64,000 nucleotides of DNA from contig JAJDUH010000073.1 of NCBI GenBank assembly GCA_022826805.1, positions 1 through 64,000 on the forward strand, written 5' to 3'. The notes beneath the pieces were generated by a model. That model did not search any database. It was given only the letters and a program-made list of their open reading frames with translations, and was not told where the DNA came from. How positions within the stretch are numbered: the stretch's first letter is position 1; the number at the start of each line of letters is the position of its first letter. A program made the position numbers and the translations under genes. Positions 52,061-60,943 of this stretch are shown here, piece after piece. This DNA comes from Candidatus Poribacteria bacterium. GTDB taxonomy: Bacteria; Poribacteria; WGA-4E; WGA-3G.

Positions 52061-52888
52061 TTACTTAGCCGTCTTAATATTACCCCAAGTTGTGCTCAGT
52101 TTACCATTGGGGTCAACCGCAGTCAGATCTGCGAACGGGTCCGTGGGACCACTTGCAAGGTGTTCAATCTCATCTTCAGAGAGAGGACGATGAAACATTA
52201 GATACTCATCCATGATACCGTTATATGCCCATGTCGGTCCTGTCGCCGCATCAAATGAGCCGGCTTCTGAGCCAATGCCGATGAATCCAAAGCGTGACTG
52301 TCCTGCCCCGATAACTTCGGTCGTAGCATCTACACTCGCATCGAGCTCGCCGTCGACATAGATACGTTTCTCGTTTCCGTCAAACCAGGCGACAAGGTGA
52401 TGCCATTCGTCATCCGCAACATCCGTTTCACCAAACCAATCGTGTACCGGGCAACAGTGGTCAAAGGCAACAAATGTTGTTGCGGCATTGCCACCCACGT
52501 CATCACCGACAGCAAAACGGAAGAATTCACTCCGATCCCATGAAGCAATCATACCTCTTGCTGGGGCTTTCACCCATGCTGCGATGGTAAGTGCCGGAAA
52601 CGGGTCAACGTACATGTGGTTCCGCACTGAAATATAATCTGTCGCTGCACCAGGAAAAGACAATCCTTCCCCAACTGCGCCATCTACTGCTTCGATATCG
52701 CTGCCTTTAATGAGTCCGTCATTTCCGTTCCCGGAGACATCAGTTACATCAGCACCGTTGAGCGTGTCTTGATTGAAACTGTAGTAGATGATGAGGTCGT
52801 CCTCACTGACTTGAGCGTTGACGACCAACACGGGGCCTATTAAAATCAACCCTAACATTAATAGTCTGAGCGTGTGAATAGTTTTCAT
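52061..52888 (-). CDS. Secreted LamG-domain protein with C-terminal tail (copy 2)
   Basis: 275 aa. AAAGGA seven to eight bases before ATG 52888 (MKTIHTLRLLMLGLILIGPV) sets the start; the frame continues to 52921 without a site. The LamG domain closely matches copy 1 (PALTIAAWVKAP, DDEWHHLVAWFDGNEKRIYVDGEL, GIMDEYLMFHRPLSEDEIEHL), but the cysteine cluster is reduced to CCPVHD. It ends VDPNGKLSTTWGNIKTAK. The pair is a recent tandem duplication. Confidence 0.9.
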   Translation of the reverse strand: MKTIHTLRLLMLGLILIGPVLVVNAQVSEDDLIIYYSFNQDTLNGADVTDVSGNGNDGLIKGSDIEAVDGAVGEGLSFPGAATDYISVRNHMYVDPFPALTIAAWVKAPARGMIASWDRSEFFRFAVGDDVGGNAATTFVAFDHCCPVHDWFGETDVADDEWHHLVAWFDGNEKRIYVDGELDASVDATTEVIGAGQSRFGFIGIGSEAGSFDAATGPTWAYNGIMDEYLMFHRPLSEDEIEHLASGPTDPFADLTAVDPNGKLSTTWGNIKTAK

Positions 52889-53073
52889 TGTTAATTCCTT
52901 TCTATGATCAAGGCATTTCATTAGCGTATGCTTTTAAAACCGTTTGCATTCCCAAAAACAGAAGATTGCCTTGGTACAGATTGCAGTGTATAAAAATTAG
53001 AATTAAAACGCAACAATTATTATTTCATCAGACGAAGGCGTTTGCCTTGGGTTAAAGAGAAAAAGATCTATCA

Positions 53074-54990
53074 CTACACTAATTCTTGGAACATATAAGT
53101 GGTTTCACCCGTCAATAAACCCAGTATTGCCCATATACATCCCAGAACGAAGTCGCCCAGAACCAACCCAAGAAATAGTGGAACAGCCTCACGATAGCCT
53201 CGAATGCCACCATATTTCAAGACTATCCATTTTACTAACCAACATAACAAGAATGGAAACCAGAGGTAGCTGAAATAGGAATACCCCGCCAATGGATATG
53301 CAAGTGGATAGAGTGGCCACCATAAGAACCGTAAACGCAGCGCGGTCCCGACAACAACAAACACCAGACCGAAGCCAGTCGCACCGAGTTGTGCGAAATC
53401 TGGATCCGTTGGCTGTTGTAACACTCGTGCAATGGCGTTATAGGCGAGATTACCTCGCCACGCCCCGGGTGCGCCCCATTTATATCCGAGTTCAAGGAAC
53501 ACCCAGAGTGTGACAGCAATAGACAGGAATGTTGCCAACAGACACGCCTTCCAAAGCTTTCGGGTATCTATTGCGATGCTGTCTTTTGCAACATTCACAC
53601 GTTCCGCCAGTTTGAAACTTTCCAGATAGGCAGGCATAGGCTTGTTCAGAAACTCCTTCGTGTGGGTCCAATAGGGTGCAGCGACGGTCAATGTTTGTGG
53701 TGAGATGCGACGACTTCCGGTTATCGCAACAATGAGTTGAAAGGGACCAAAGAAGTGAATGCCGTGCATGAGGGGTCCGAGTTCGGCGCGCATCCGCGTA
53801 AATCCGAATAGGATAAGGTAGTAGATACCGAAAAAAGCAACAGCGAAACCGAGGGACATCCCAGCACGATAACAGAAACCGATTATGAAGATACTGCCTA
53901 ACACTGTGCCCCAAACTGCTGTGCGATAACGCATCGGTTCATTTGTATCTTCGATAACCGGAGGCGTCCTCACTGCCGCTTTTAGAACACGCAGTAGATG
54001 CTTTCTCGCGAGCCAGAGCGTTACCACAACGATCCCTAAATAACCGCCCAGTACCTGCTGATCTGCGAAAGGATAGTGTGGCACATTTATGCCCATCAGA
54101 CTTCCGAGAATGTATTGCAGCTTCCAGATAAAATAGAAGAACCAGCAGGAAAAGAGCAAACCGAGCGGAATCAAAAAGGTGAGTCCAATGATAAAAGGAT
54201 TCGCTTGAATTCGCACCCCTGGCCAACCTCGGAGTGTGTTCCAAGGACGTTCCACAAGATGCGGCGCAAGATTATAAGAGAGTGGGATTTTAGGGAGTAC
54301 GGGGAAAAGGGCGTTCAAACCGTTAAGAAGACTAATAGCAGCTGCAATACCGAAGCCGAGCCATAAAAGGCGATTCTTGAAAAAACCTACCCGTGTCATC
54401 TCGAAAGGCAAGTAGACTAACGGATACGTCAATCGTTCCTGTTCTATCCATTGTTTGCGAATGATGCTGTTGATGCAAATCATCACAAAGCAGAGCACTG
54501 TCAGGAATAACGTCCACCAAACAAGCGGCTGGATCCAACCATTTATGCGAGTAGATACATAAAAGGAAGACTCACCTAAAAAGTAAGCCTCCAGCACTTT
54601 TTCGGAAGGCTCAAGCCATTGCGGGATGTAACTCAGAAACAGCGTCGCCCATTCGTTTTCAGGTGTAGCAAACCATCGCGCATTTCCTAATGTGCCGAAA
54701 ATGGTATGCGTAAAATCTTGACCACTCACCGACACAGACACCATCAAAATGCTGTAAATTGTCAGCAATTCTCCCTGATTTAAAACATTTTTCGGCAGCC
54801 ATCGGGTCAGAGACTGGTTCACAACAATGACGAGACAGAGACAGAAAACAGCATTGAAAAATATCGTCATTGTCGTGGGATCGCCGAGGTTCAACACGGT
54901 TTCTAACTGTACGACAAGATAGGCATTGAGGGGAATGAACGCTATACCTATCAGCACCGCGCGAAAGGTCACACCACGTTTAGGCATCAT
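53074..54990 (-). CDS. Large polytopic membrane protein (DUF6785/DUF6784-like)
   Basis: 638 aa with about 14 hydrophobic helices. Landmarks are QGELLTIYSILMVSVSVSGQDFTHT (near 75), RKQWIEQERLTYPLVYLPFEM (near 185), MGINVPHYPFADQQVLGG and FGFTRMRAELGPLMHGIHFFGP (near 400). I associate these with the uncharacterised DUF6785/DUF6784 family found in Poribacteria, Planctomycetes and Verrucomicrobia and sometimes likened to oligopeptide transporters. It overlaps the GNAT gene by 11 bases, so both are translated together. A transporter of a small catabolic substrate is the likeliest role, given its PhyH neighbours (inference). Confidence 0.7.
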   Translation of the reverse strand: MMPKRGVTFRAVLIGIAFIPLNAYLVVQLETVLNLGDPTTMTIFFNAVFCLCLVIVVNQSLTRWLPKNVLNQGELLTIYSILMVSVSVSGQDFTHTIFGTLGNARWFATPENEWATLFLSYIPQWLEPSEKVLEAYFLGESSFYVSTRINGWIQPLVWWTLFLTVLCFVMICINSIIRKQWIEQERLTYPLVYLPFEMTRVGFFKNRLLWLGFGIAAAISLLNGLNALFPVLPKIPLSYNLAPHLVERPWNTLRGWPGVRIQANPFIIGLTFLIPLGLLFSCWFFYFIWKLQYILGSLMGINVPHYPFADQQVLGGYLGIVVVTLWLARKHLLRVLKAAVRTPPVIEDTNEPMRYRTAVWGTVLGSIFIIGFCYRAGMSLGFAVAFFGIYYLILFGFTRMRAELGPLMHGIHFFGPFQLIVAITGSRRISPQTLTVAAPYWTHTKEFLNKPMPAYLESFKLAERVNVAKDSIAIDTRKLWKACLLATFLSIAVTLWVFLELGYKWGAPGAWRGNLAYNAIARVLQQPTDPDFAQLGATGFGLVFVVVGTALRLRFLWWPLYPLAYPLAGYSYFSYLWFPFLLCWLVKWIVLKYGGIRGYREAVPLFLGLVLGDFVLGCIWAILGLLTGETTYMFQELV

Positions 54991-55492
54991 CTGTTAGGAA
55001 TTTTTCCAAATAGCATACATCACAGCATCTATCCTCAAATTTCACATGTTTTTTGGCGACACCAATTTCCTCAAAGCCAAGGGTGCCATAAAATCGCAGC
55101 GCTCGCGTATTGTCCGCTATAACTTGGATGGATATTTTCTCATAGTTGTGCGCCTTGGCAAATGTGAAAGACGCTTCAGCGAGCGCCCGCCCAATCTTAT
55201 ACCCGCGAAAATTCACATCTATCCAGGTTCCAATTGTTGCTATATGCTGCATTGCATCGGTGTAACGTGCTAAACCATCTGGTTCGATAACCTGGATACC
55301 GACGATCTTATCATCTACCTCAGCGGCAAACATCGCACTCCGCTTGCATAATCCTTCGATAAATGCCCGTTCTTGATCTTCTGTGAAAGTGTTCGTTAGC
55401 GCAGTATATCTCCCTTCGAGGATAACCGAGTTAATCACTGATGTGACGGCTTTGGCATCATCAGGTGTCGCTTTTCTTATGATGACTTCCAT
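54980..55492 (-). CDS. GNAT acetyltransferase
   Basis: 170 aa. Single GNAT domain: VIIRKATPDDAKAVTSVINS at the start, the acetyl-CoA loop IDVNFRGYKIGRALAEASFTFAKAHNYEKI (near 95-125; a variant of the Q/RxxGxG/A motif) and IQVIADNTRALRFYGTLGFEEIG. A terminal CCDVCYLEKFL carries three cysteines. It begins directly after the stop of the PhyH gene at 55493 and overlaps the DUF6785-like gene, so it is mid-operon. Acceptor unknown. Confidence 0.85.
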   Translation of the reverse strand: MEVIIRKATPDDAKAVTSVINSVILEGRYTALTNTFTEDQERAFIEGLCKRSAMFAAEVDDKIVGIQVIEPDGLARYTDAMQHIATIGTWIDVNFRGYKIGRALAEASFTFAKAHNYEKISIQVIADNTRALRFYGTLGFEEIGVAKKHVKFEDRCCDVCYLEKFLTDDA

Positions 55493-56329
55493 TTAAGAAT
55501 ATCCACCCATGCCCAATAACATCCGTTCTTCCAGATCTGCATCTTCGAGAAAAGCGTGGGTTAATCCGTCTTCAGGTTGTGCGCCACCGTGTGGCGATTT
55601 TCGTAGCCATGTCGGCGTGTAACTTAAAATCAACATTCTCCGTTTAGCATTTAGCGTCGGCAAACCCCGATGCCATAGGTTGCCATGAATCAGAACACCG
55701 CCACCGGCTTTCACCCGTAGTTCGATTTCACTCTTCATCGGTTCGTAACTATTCGGTGTTGCCTTGTCTAACCAATTGTGTGAGTTTGGCACAACGGCAA
55801 CTGCGCCAGTGTCTTCGTTCAAATCGTCGAGATAGATGAGGCAGTCGATACAGTGTGGACGTGAGAACCACGGCGGCAGTGGATTAGAGATTACCCGCAT
55901 GTGTTGATGCCACGGGGTTTGCTGCTCCCGATCTTCACCGGGATAAGTAATGCGCGCACTCAAACCGCGCAGACGTACCAACGGTCCCATCATCGCACGC
56001 GCAATTGATAAAGTTGGTTGAAACTTCAAGAGTTCTAAAAATGTTTCATCCTTGTCCATCAAGTGGCGCGGAATGAACCCCCAACCTTTTTTGCCCGCCA
56101 TGGCACCGTCTCGTTTTTCCCATTCTCGTTCTTCCAAGCGTTCAAGGGCATCTTGCAATTTTTGGAGAGACTCACCTTGAAAAAGTCCTTCACGCACAAG
56201 GTAACCTGTCTCGGCAAATGTTAGCAGCTCTTCTGGTGTGGCATCCACCTCCACCTCCCAGTGTTGCCCTGTTTCTCCATTCGGATTGTGCTGATTCAGG
56301 ACTTCATACTGGAGTTTATGTCGTTCCAT
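55493..56329 (-). CDS. PhyH-like protein with His replacing the iron-ligand Asp (copy 1)
   Basis: 278 aa. The fold is clearly PhyH (CLIYLDDLNEDTGAVAVVPNSH; GGGVLIHGNLWHRGLPTLNAKRRML). However, the HxD iron motif reads TPWHQHMRV, so the carboxylate is replaced by His (codons CAT CAA CAC). The distal His and the 2-oxoglutarate Arg remain. This gives a possible three-His centre, as in cysteine dioxygenase-type enzymes, or loss of activity. The same change is in its paralogue at 57129, so it is conserved. It lies in a minus-strand run with a LamG gene and a GNAT gene. Confidence 0.88.
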   Translation of the reverse strand: MERHKLQYEVLNQHNPNGETGQHWEVEVDATPEELLTFAETGYLVREGLFQGESLQKLQDALERLEEREWEKRDGAMAGKKGWGFIPRHLMDKDETFLELLKFQPTLSIARAMMGPLVRLRGLSARITYPGEDREQQTPWHQHMRVISNPLPPWFSRPHCIDCLIYLDDLNEDTGAVAVVPNSHNWLDKATPNSYEPMKSEIELRVKAGGGVLIHGNLWHRGLPTLNAKRRMLILSYTPTWLRKSPHGGAQPEDGLTHAFLEDADLEERMLLGMGGYS

Positions 56330-56336
56330 ATTTTCC

Positions 56337-57110
56337 TCAATTGATTTTATATTGGGACTTTAGGTATGCCCATGTGATAGTTGCTTTCCCTGTCGCTTCC
56401 ACTGAGAGTTGTATACCGTTGTTCATATCACTCTGAATCTCATCGGCTGAGAGTGCAACGCTCAAAATCTGGAGTTCGTCTATAATTCCGTCTATACCGT
56501 TGCCGATTCGGAGGGGGGCATCGTTCGTTTCGGGATCTTTCGCGTAGTCGCCAGCAGCTTCTTCTTTGCCGTTAACGTATAACTTGAAGGCGCTTTTATC
56601 GTAGGTAATCGCGGCGTGATGCCACTTTTCGTCAACAACATTGGTCGCGCTCTCCAACTCAACGGCATCTGTATTTCCGCCGCTGGCAAAAATGCCGTAG
56701 ATTTTACCGCCCCACATCTTCAATGTGTAATTTCGAGTCTTTCGATCGTCCCCAACCTGTTTGTATGCAATGTTCTGCTCACCGCCCCCTGTATCGCTCA
56801 AAAATTTTATCCACGCCGCAACCGTGAACGTTGTGAGATTCAATGTGTCTGTGTGTTCTACCTCAAGAGAAGTGCCCGGCTTAAAACCGACCGCCTTGCC
56901 GAACTTTCCGTCCCCCCATTCTAATTTTCCAGCGGCGACTTTAGCAGTATGTCCATTTCCAGAGCTATCCTCAGCGACATCTCCTGATCCTTCATCAAAA
57001 AACCAGATACCAACGGCATCCGGATGCTGAGCGTCTGCTTGTGGACAGACTACCAATAAAGACAATATGCCGAATATAAAAAACAAGGAAAAAAATAAAT
57101 TAATTTTCAC
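56337..57110 (-). CDS. Secreted LamG-domain protein with C-terminal W-A-x-L-K tail
   Basis: 257 aa. Signal peptide INLFFSLFFIFGILSLLVVC. The LamG domain has GIWFFDEGSGDVAEDSSGNGHT, LTTFTVAAWIKFLSDTG, VDEKWHHAAITYDKSAFKLYVNGKEEA and GIIDELQILSVALSADEIQSDM, typical of bacterial LamG-like jelly-roll proteins. It ends VEATGKATITWAYLKSQYKI plus N, the most divergent form of the tail. It sits seven bases from one His-variant PhyH gene and 18 from the other, so all three are likely one operon. Confidence 0.88.
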   Translation of the reverse strand: MKINLFFSLFFIFGILSLLVVCPQADAQHPDAVGIWFFDEGSGDVAEDSSGNGHTAKVAAGKLEWGDGKFGKAVGFKPGTSLEVEHTDTLNLTTFTVAAWIKFLSDTGGGEQNIAYKQVGDDRKTRNYTLKMWGGKIYGIFASGGNTDAVELESATNVVDEKWHHAAITYDKSAFKLYVNGKEEAAGDYAKDPETNDAPLRIGNGIDGIIDELQILSVALSADEIQSDMNNGIQLSVEATGKATITWAYLKSQYKIN

Positions 57111-57128
57111 CTGTCTACTCCTTATGCT

Positions 57129-57965
57129 TTAATGATATTCCTTCGCACCCAAAAGTATCCGTTCCTCAAAATCTGCTTCTTTGAGAAACCGCTTCGTTAA
57201 ACCGTTTTTAGGTCTTGGTCCACTATTCGGAGATTTTCGCAACCATGCGGGTGTATAACTCAAGATTAGCATCCGACGTTTCGTTTTCAGAGTCGGCAAG
57301 GCACGGTGCCACAGATTGCCGTGGATTAACACACCGCCACCGGCTTTAACTCGGAGTTCCACCTCACCCTCTACGACTTCATGCGTTTGTGGCGCCGTTT
57401 TATCTAACCAGTTGTGGGATCCGGGCACAACGGCGACTGCGCCGGTATCTTCGTTCAAATCATCAAGATAGATGAGACAGTCGATACAGTGTGGATGTGA
57501 AAACCACGGCGGCAGTGGATCAGAAATTACCCGCATGTGTTGATGCCACGGGGTCTGGTGTTGGAGATCGTCGCCGGGATAGCCGATACGGGCACTCAAG
57601 CCGCGTAATCGAACTAAGGGTCCCATCATTGCCCGCGCAATTGACAAGGTCGGTTGGAACTTCAGAAGATCCAAAAACACCTTATCTTTATCCATTAGGT
57701 TGCGTGGAATAAACCCCCAACTCCCTTTCCCAGCTATCTCCTTATCGCGCGCTTCCGCTTCCTGTGTCTCTAAGTGGTCTAAGGCATCTCGTAACCGTTC
57801 AAGTGCCTCGCCTTGGAAAAGCCCTTCGCGAATCAGATAACCCGTTTCAGCGAATGTTTGCAACTCTTCAGTGCTGGCGTGTACCGCAACTTCCCAGTGT
57901 CGTACGGTGTCGTCAGTCAGGTTACGGTTATTCAGCACTTCATACTCGACTATATGGCGTTCCAT
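57129..57965 (-). CDS. PhyH-like protein with His replacing the iron-ligand Asp (copy 2)
   Basis: 278 aa from ATG 57965 (MERHIVEYEVLNNRN), with GAGGTG upstream; this gives exactly the length and N-terminus of the paralogue at 55493, whereas the longer frame to 58019 does not. TPWHQHMRV again shows His in place of Asp. LIYLDDLNEDTGAVAVVPGSH, GNLWHRALPTLKTKRRML and SYTPAWLRKSPN are shared. Two copies keeping the same substitution argues for selected function. Confidence 0.88.
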   Translation of the reverse strand: MERHIVEYEVLNNRNLTDDTVRHWEVAVHASTEELQTFAETGYLIREGLFQGEALERLRDALDHLETQEAEARDKEIAGKGSWGFIPRNLMDKDKVFLDLLKFQPTLSIARAMMGPLVRLRGLSARIGYPGDDLQHQTPWHQHMRVISDPLPPWFSHPHCIDCLIYLDDLNEDTGAVAVVPGSHNWLDKTAPQTHEVVEGEVELRVKAGGGVLIHGNLWHRALPTLKTKRRMLILSYTPAWLRKSPNSGPRPKNGLTKRFLKEADFEERILLGAKEYH

Positions 57966-57988
57966 GTTCACCTCGATGGCAGCGTGTA

Positions 57989-58747
57989 TTAAATCGTTGG
58001 CATCACATTCCCACCACATACAGGAATATACGCACCCGTGATATAGCTGGCGAGATCTGACGCAAGGAAAAGCACGGTATTAGCGATTTCTTGAGCAGTT
58101 CCTCGACGTTGCATCGGTACCTTACTCCAATAATGTTCGTCTGACGCACTCGCTTCGCTCTTTTCACTGATAGTCCATCCCGGTGCTACCTGGTTGACAG
58201 TGATGCCGTGTTCTCCTACCTCTTTAGCAAGTACCCGTAGGACGCCGTCCATACCCCGCTTACCAGACGTATACGCACTCTGTCTGGGGAAGTTTTGCAT
58301 AGAACATTCGGTATTAATGCTGATAACACGTCCCCAACCTGATTCAATCATTCCAGGTACAAATGCTTGCGCCATATATACGTTGTGCAGGACACATGAC
58401 TGAAACTGGCTTTCGTAGTCTTCTGGAGACTGCTCTAAAACGGAAGTCCAGGTATACTGAATAACAGCATTGTTAACGATGATGCCTGGAGCATCTAATT
58501 TCTCCAAAACAACATCGCGCATACTGTTTATCGAATCTTGGTTCGTGACATCTGCTTGCACGGTAATGGCTTGCACACCCCTCGCCGTGATTTCATCTTG
58601 TAGCCGGATCGCCGTTGCCTTGTCTTTGTAGTAGCAGATAGCAATATCCGCGCCTGCTTGCGCCAAGGTTCTTGCCATAACCCGTCCTAATGCGCCTGAA
58701 CCACCTGTGATGACCGCTACTTTCTTGCTGAGATCAATAGGAATCAT
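57989..58747 (-). CDS. Short-chain dehydrogenase/reductase
   Basis: 252 aa from ATG 58747 (MIPIDLSKKVAVITGGSGAL); the frame extends upstream without a site. Cofactor motif TGGSGALGRV (residues about 14-23), then NNAV, catalytic Ser in ISINTEC and the YTSGK pair (Tyr-x-x-x-Lys) near 158-162, followed by VNQVAPGWT. Classic SDR, probably NAD(P)-dependent. The C-terminus DLASYITGAYIPVCGGNVMP is typical. Substrate unknown; it lies between PhyH genes and may oxidise their product (inference). Confidence 0.9.
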   Translation of the reverse strand: MIPIDLSKKVAVITGGSGALGRVMARTLAQAGADIAICYYKDKATAIRLQDEITARGVQAITVQADVTNQDSINSMRDVVLEKLDAPGIIVNNAVIQYTWTSVLEQSPEDYESQFQSCVLHNVYMAQAFVPGMIESGWGRVISINTECSMQNFPRQSAYTSGKRGMDGVLRVLAKEVGEHGITVNQVAPGWTISEKSEASASDEHYWSKVPMQRRGTAQEIANTVLFLASDLASYITGAYIPVCGGNVMPTI

Positions 58748-58760
58748 TTTTGCCTCTGTC

Positions 58761-59549
58761 TTATGGCTGTAAAAAATCACCGGGAATACGAGACATTGGG
58801 TACTCTGCATTCTCATCCCGATTCGCAACGACCTCTGGAATGTCGCGATCCCAATAGTCGGGAACAGTATTCGGACGACTGTGCCATGCGAGGATGAGTG
58901 TGCGTCGCACATCGGTATGGTTTTGGTGGGCAGAGTGTAAAATTCGCGCGTCTGCCATTACCAACGAACCCGCTTTCGCGCAGACATCTACCTGATCTGG
59001 ATGATCGCTGAACATAATTGGATGATCCTCATCAATGAATCGTGCGCCCTGTTCATGTGCGGGCACTAATATGTCGTGCAAGTCAATACGCTTCCGGTGT
59101 GTGCCTGGAATTACCTTTAAACAACCATTTTCCCGCGATGTATCGGTGAGATAATAATTGAGAAAAATCGTCTGAGGCCACGGCGAGCAGCTGAGTGGAT
59201 CGTTCCAGCGCATCCAGTCTTGGTGCCAATAGAGTGGGGGACCCCCGGATTCCTTTGTTAGAATAATGATCCCGCCGGATGTGGTGAAATCTCCGAACCC
59301 GATCTGTTCAAGGGCATCACGTGATGGCTCCCATTCCAACAATTTTTGAATATACGGGTTATCTTCACCGCGGACGTTGACGTGCTGTCCTTGATAGATA
59401 ACATCCTCCGGTTCCACGTGTCCTGCAATAAGCCGTTCTGACTCATCTCGGAGCTCCTGCAAGAACGCTTCAGTCAAAATATCATCAACGATGCAGAACC
59501 CCTCTTCAATCATCTGCTCCCGTTTTTGTAATGCGACTTCAGGGGTCAT
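58761..59549 (-). CDS. PhyH-family Fe(II)/2-oxoglutarate oxygenase
   Basis: 262 aa from ATG 59549, six bases after GGAG; the GTG one codon earlier is possible. The iron motif PLYWHQDWMRW (H and D) and distal DARILHSAHQNHTDVRRTLIL (H and Arg) are intact. Middle strand GCLKVIPGTHRKRIDLHD. Unlike the two preceding PhyH-like proteins, its site is canonical. It is the first gene of the minus-strand run; no promoter was identified with confidence. Confidence 0.9.
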   Translation of the reverse strand: MTPEVALQKREQMIEEGFCIVDDILTEAFLQELRDESERLIAGHVEPEDVIYQGQHVNVRGEDNPYIQKLLEWEPSRDALEQIGFGDFTTSGGIIILTKESGGPPLYWHQDWMRWNDPLSCSPWPQTIFLNYYLTDTSRENGCLKVIPGTHRKRIDLHDILVPAHEQGARFIDEDHPIMFSDHPDQVDVCAKAGSLVMADARILHSAHQNHTDVRRTLILAWHSRPNTVPDYWDRDIPEVVANRDENAEYPMSRIPGDFLQP

Positions 59550-59779
59550 CACTTACTCCTTTGCGTTAAATGCCGTTTTGAAATTAATTTCATCCGATAG
59601 CCTGCTGTATGCCAGTCCATGTTGTTCTTATTATTCTATACAAATTCGTAGGAGAAAACAACAATTTTTTCTCGAATCCTATCTGCCCATTATGGAAGTA
59701 TGAACCTTGACCTATTTCACGGATTATGTTATGCTTTCAAAAAAACAGCAGCACTTTACATGAGCTGGTTCATTATTCA

Positions 59780-59896
59780 CAACGTTTTCATGCCGCAAAC
59801 TGTTAGTTTGCGAGCTGCCAGACGCAACATAGTTGATTGGTCCCATATACAAGACGCAATCTAATAAATTGTGCTACAAAGGTAGCAACTTAGGTT
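59780..59896. repeat. MITE-like element, family A, right-end fragment
   Basis: The sequence around CGCAAACTGTTAGTTTGCG (a palindrome) and the right end AGGTAGCAACTTAGGTT (59880-59896) match the family at 27647 and 45596. No left end is visible. It lies in the divergent region ahead of the Ldh_2 gene. Confidence 0.55.
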
Positions 59897-59920
59897 ATCT
59901 TACATAGAGACTCTAAAAAT

Positions 59921-60898
59921 ATGAATGTAGTACCAAAAGAATTTATCCGCGTTATGCCAGATGTAATGCAAAGTTTCATCAGTGAGGCTTTCCAAAAGGG
60001 GGGTGCCTCAGAGGAGGACGCTGCGCACATTGCGCATCTGCTGGTTCTCACTGATCTGCGGGGTGTGTTCAGTCATGGCACACGCCAAACGCCGGGATAT
60101 GTGGGCATGATGCTTGACGGCAAAGTAAATCCACGTCCAAACGTCCGCTGCATCGATGAGTCCCCGACAACAGCGGTTTACGACGGCGATGGCGGTATGG
60201 GACATTTTGCCTCGTACCACGCTGCAAAAGCAGCAGTCAAAAAAGCCAAAGAGATGGGACTCGGTGCCGCAACGAGTCGGAACCACTTCCACTTTGGGAG
60301 TGCTGGCAAGTATTCACGCCTCGCGCTCGAAGCGGATTGTGCTGGGTTTGCGGTCTCTTGCCACCGTTTCCGACACACACCCGAAGGTGCAATTGCGACC
60401 GCAACTGGTGCTTCGCCCATGAGTTTTGCGATCCCAGCGGGCAGCCAACCACCCATAGTCGTCGATATGGCAACCGGTATTGATGCCAAATTGCCGTTTG
60501 AACAGGCGTTTGAACAGAGTCCAGCTGCGTTCTTCAAGATGTTAGGTTTGAGTCACGTGAGTCATGCCCTCGGTGGGTTTATGGCGGGCATCTGGCTATT
60601 CGATAAGCCCCCGGATCCTCCAGAAATCTGGGAAGGCGCCAATCAAGGGGCTTTCATTGCAGCTATTGACATTTCCCGGTTCCGACCGATTGACGCGTAT
60701 AAAGCAGAGATTGACCAGCATATCCACGATGCACGACAGATGCAACCGGCACCCGGTTATGAGCGATCGGATCTGCCCGGGGGCTTAGAATGCGAGCGCG
60801 AACGGGAATGGGCTGAAATCGGCATCCCGGTTGGTGAAGAACATCAGGAACAGTTGAAAATAATTGCTGAACGCGTTGGCATTCCGCTTCCATTTTAA
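59921..60898 (+). CDS. Malate/L-lactate dehydrogenase (Ldh_2) family oxidoreductase
   Basis: 325 aa. This family (malate, lactate, ureidoglycolate and sulfolactate dehydrogenases) uses an unusual NAD(P) fold. Visible motifs: VLTDLRGVFSHGTRQTPGYV with the catalytic His (about 46-65), ATSRNHFHFGSAGKYS (about 120-135), PIVVDMATG (near 183) and the C-terminal GLECERERE. It is a little shorter than many members, but the active-site regions are all present. No close ribosome site is seen. Downstream genes run the same way. Confidence 0.88.
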   Translation: MNVVPKEFIRVMPDVMQSFISEAFQKGGASEEDAAHIAHLLVLTDLRGVFSHGTRQTPGYVGMMLDGKVNPRPNVRCIDESPTTAVYDGDGGMGHFASYHAAKAAVKKAKEMGLGAATSRNHFHFGSAGKYSRLALEADCAGFAVSCHRFRHTPEGAIATATGASPMSFAIPAGSQPPIVVDMATGIDAKLPFEQAFEQSPAAFFKMLGLSHVSHALGGFMAGIWLFDKPPDPPEIWEGANQGAFIAAIDISRFRPIDAYKAEIDQHIHDARQMQPAPGYERSDLPGGLECEREREWAEIGIPVGEEHQEQLKIIAERVGIPLPF

Positions 60899-60943
60899 AA
60901 AAGCTAACTTCAATAAAACCAGTCAGAAAGGCAGGTGTGGCAG

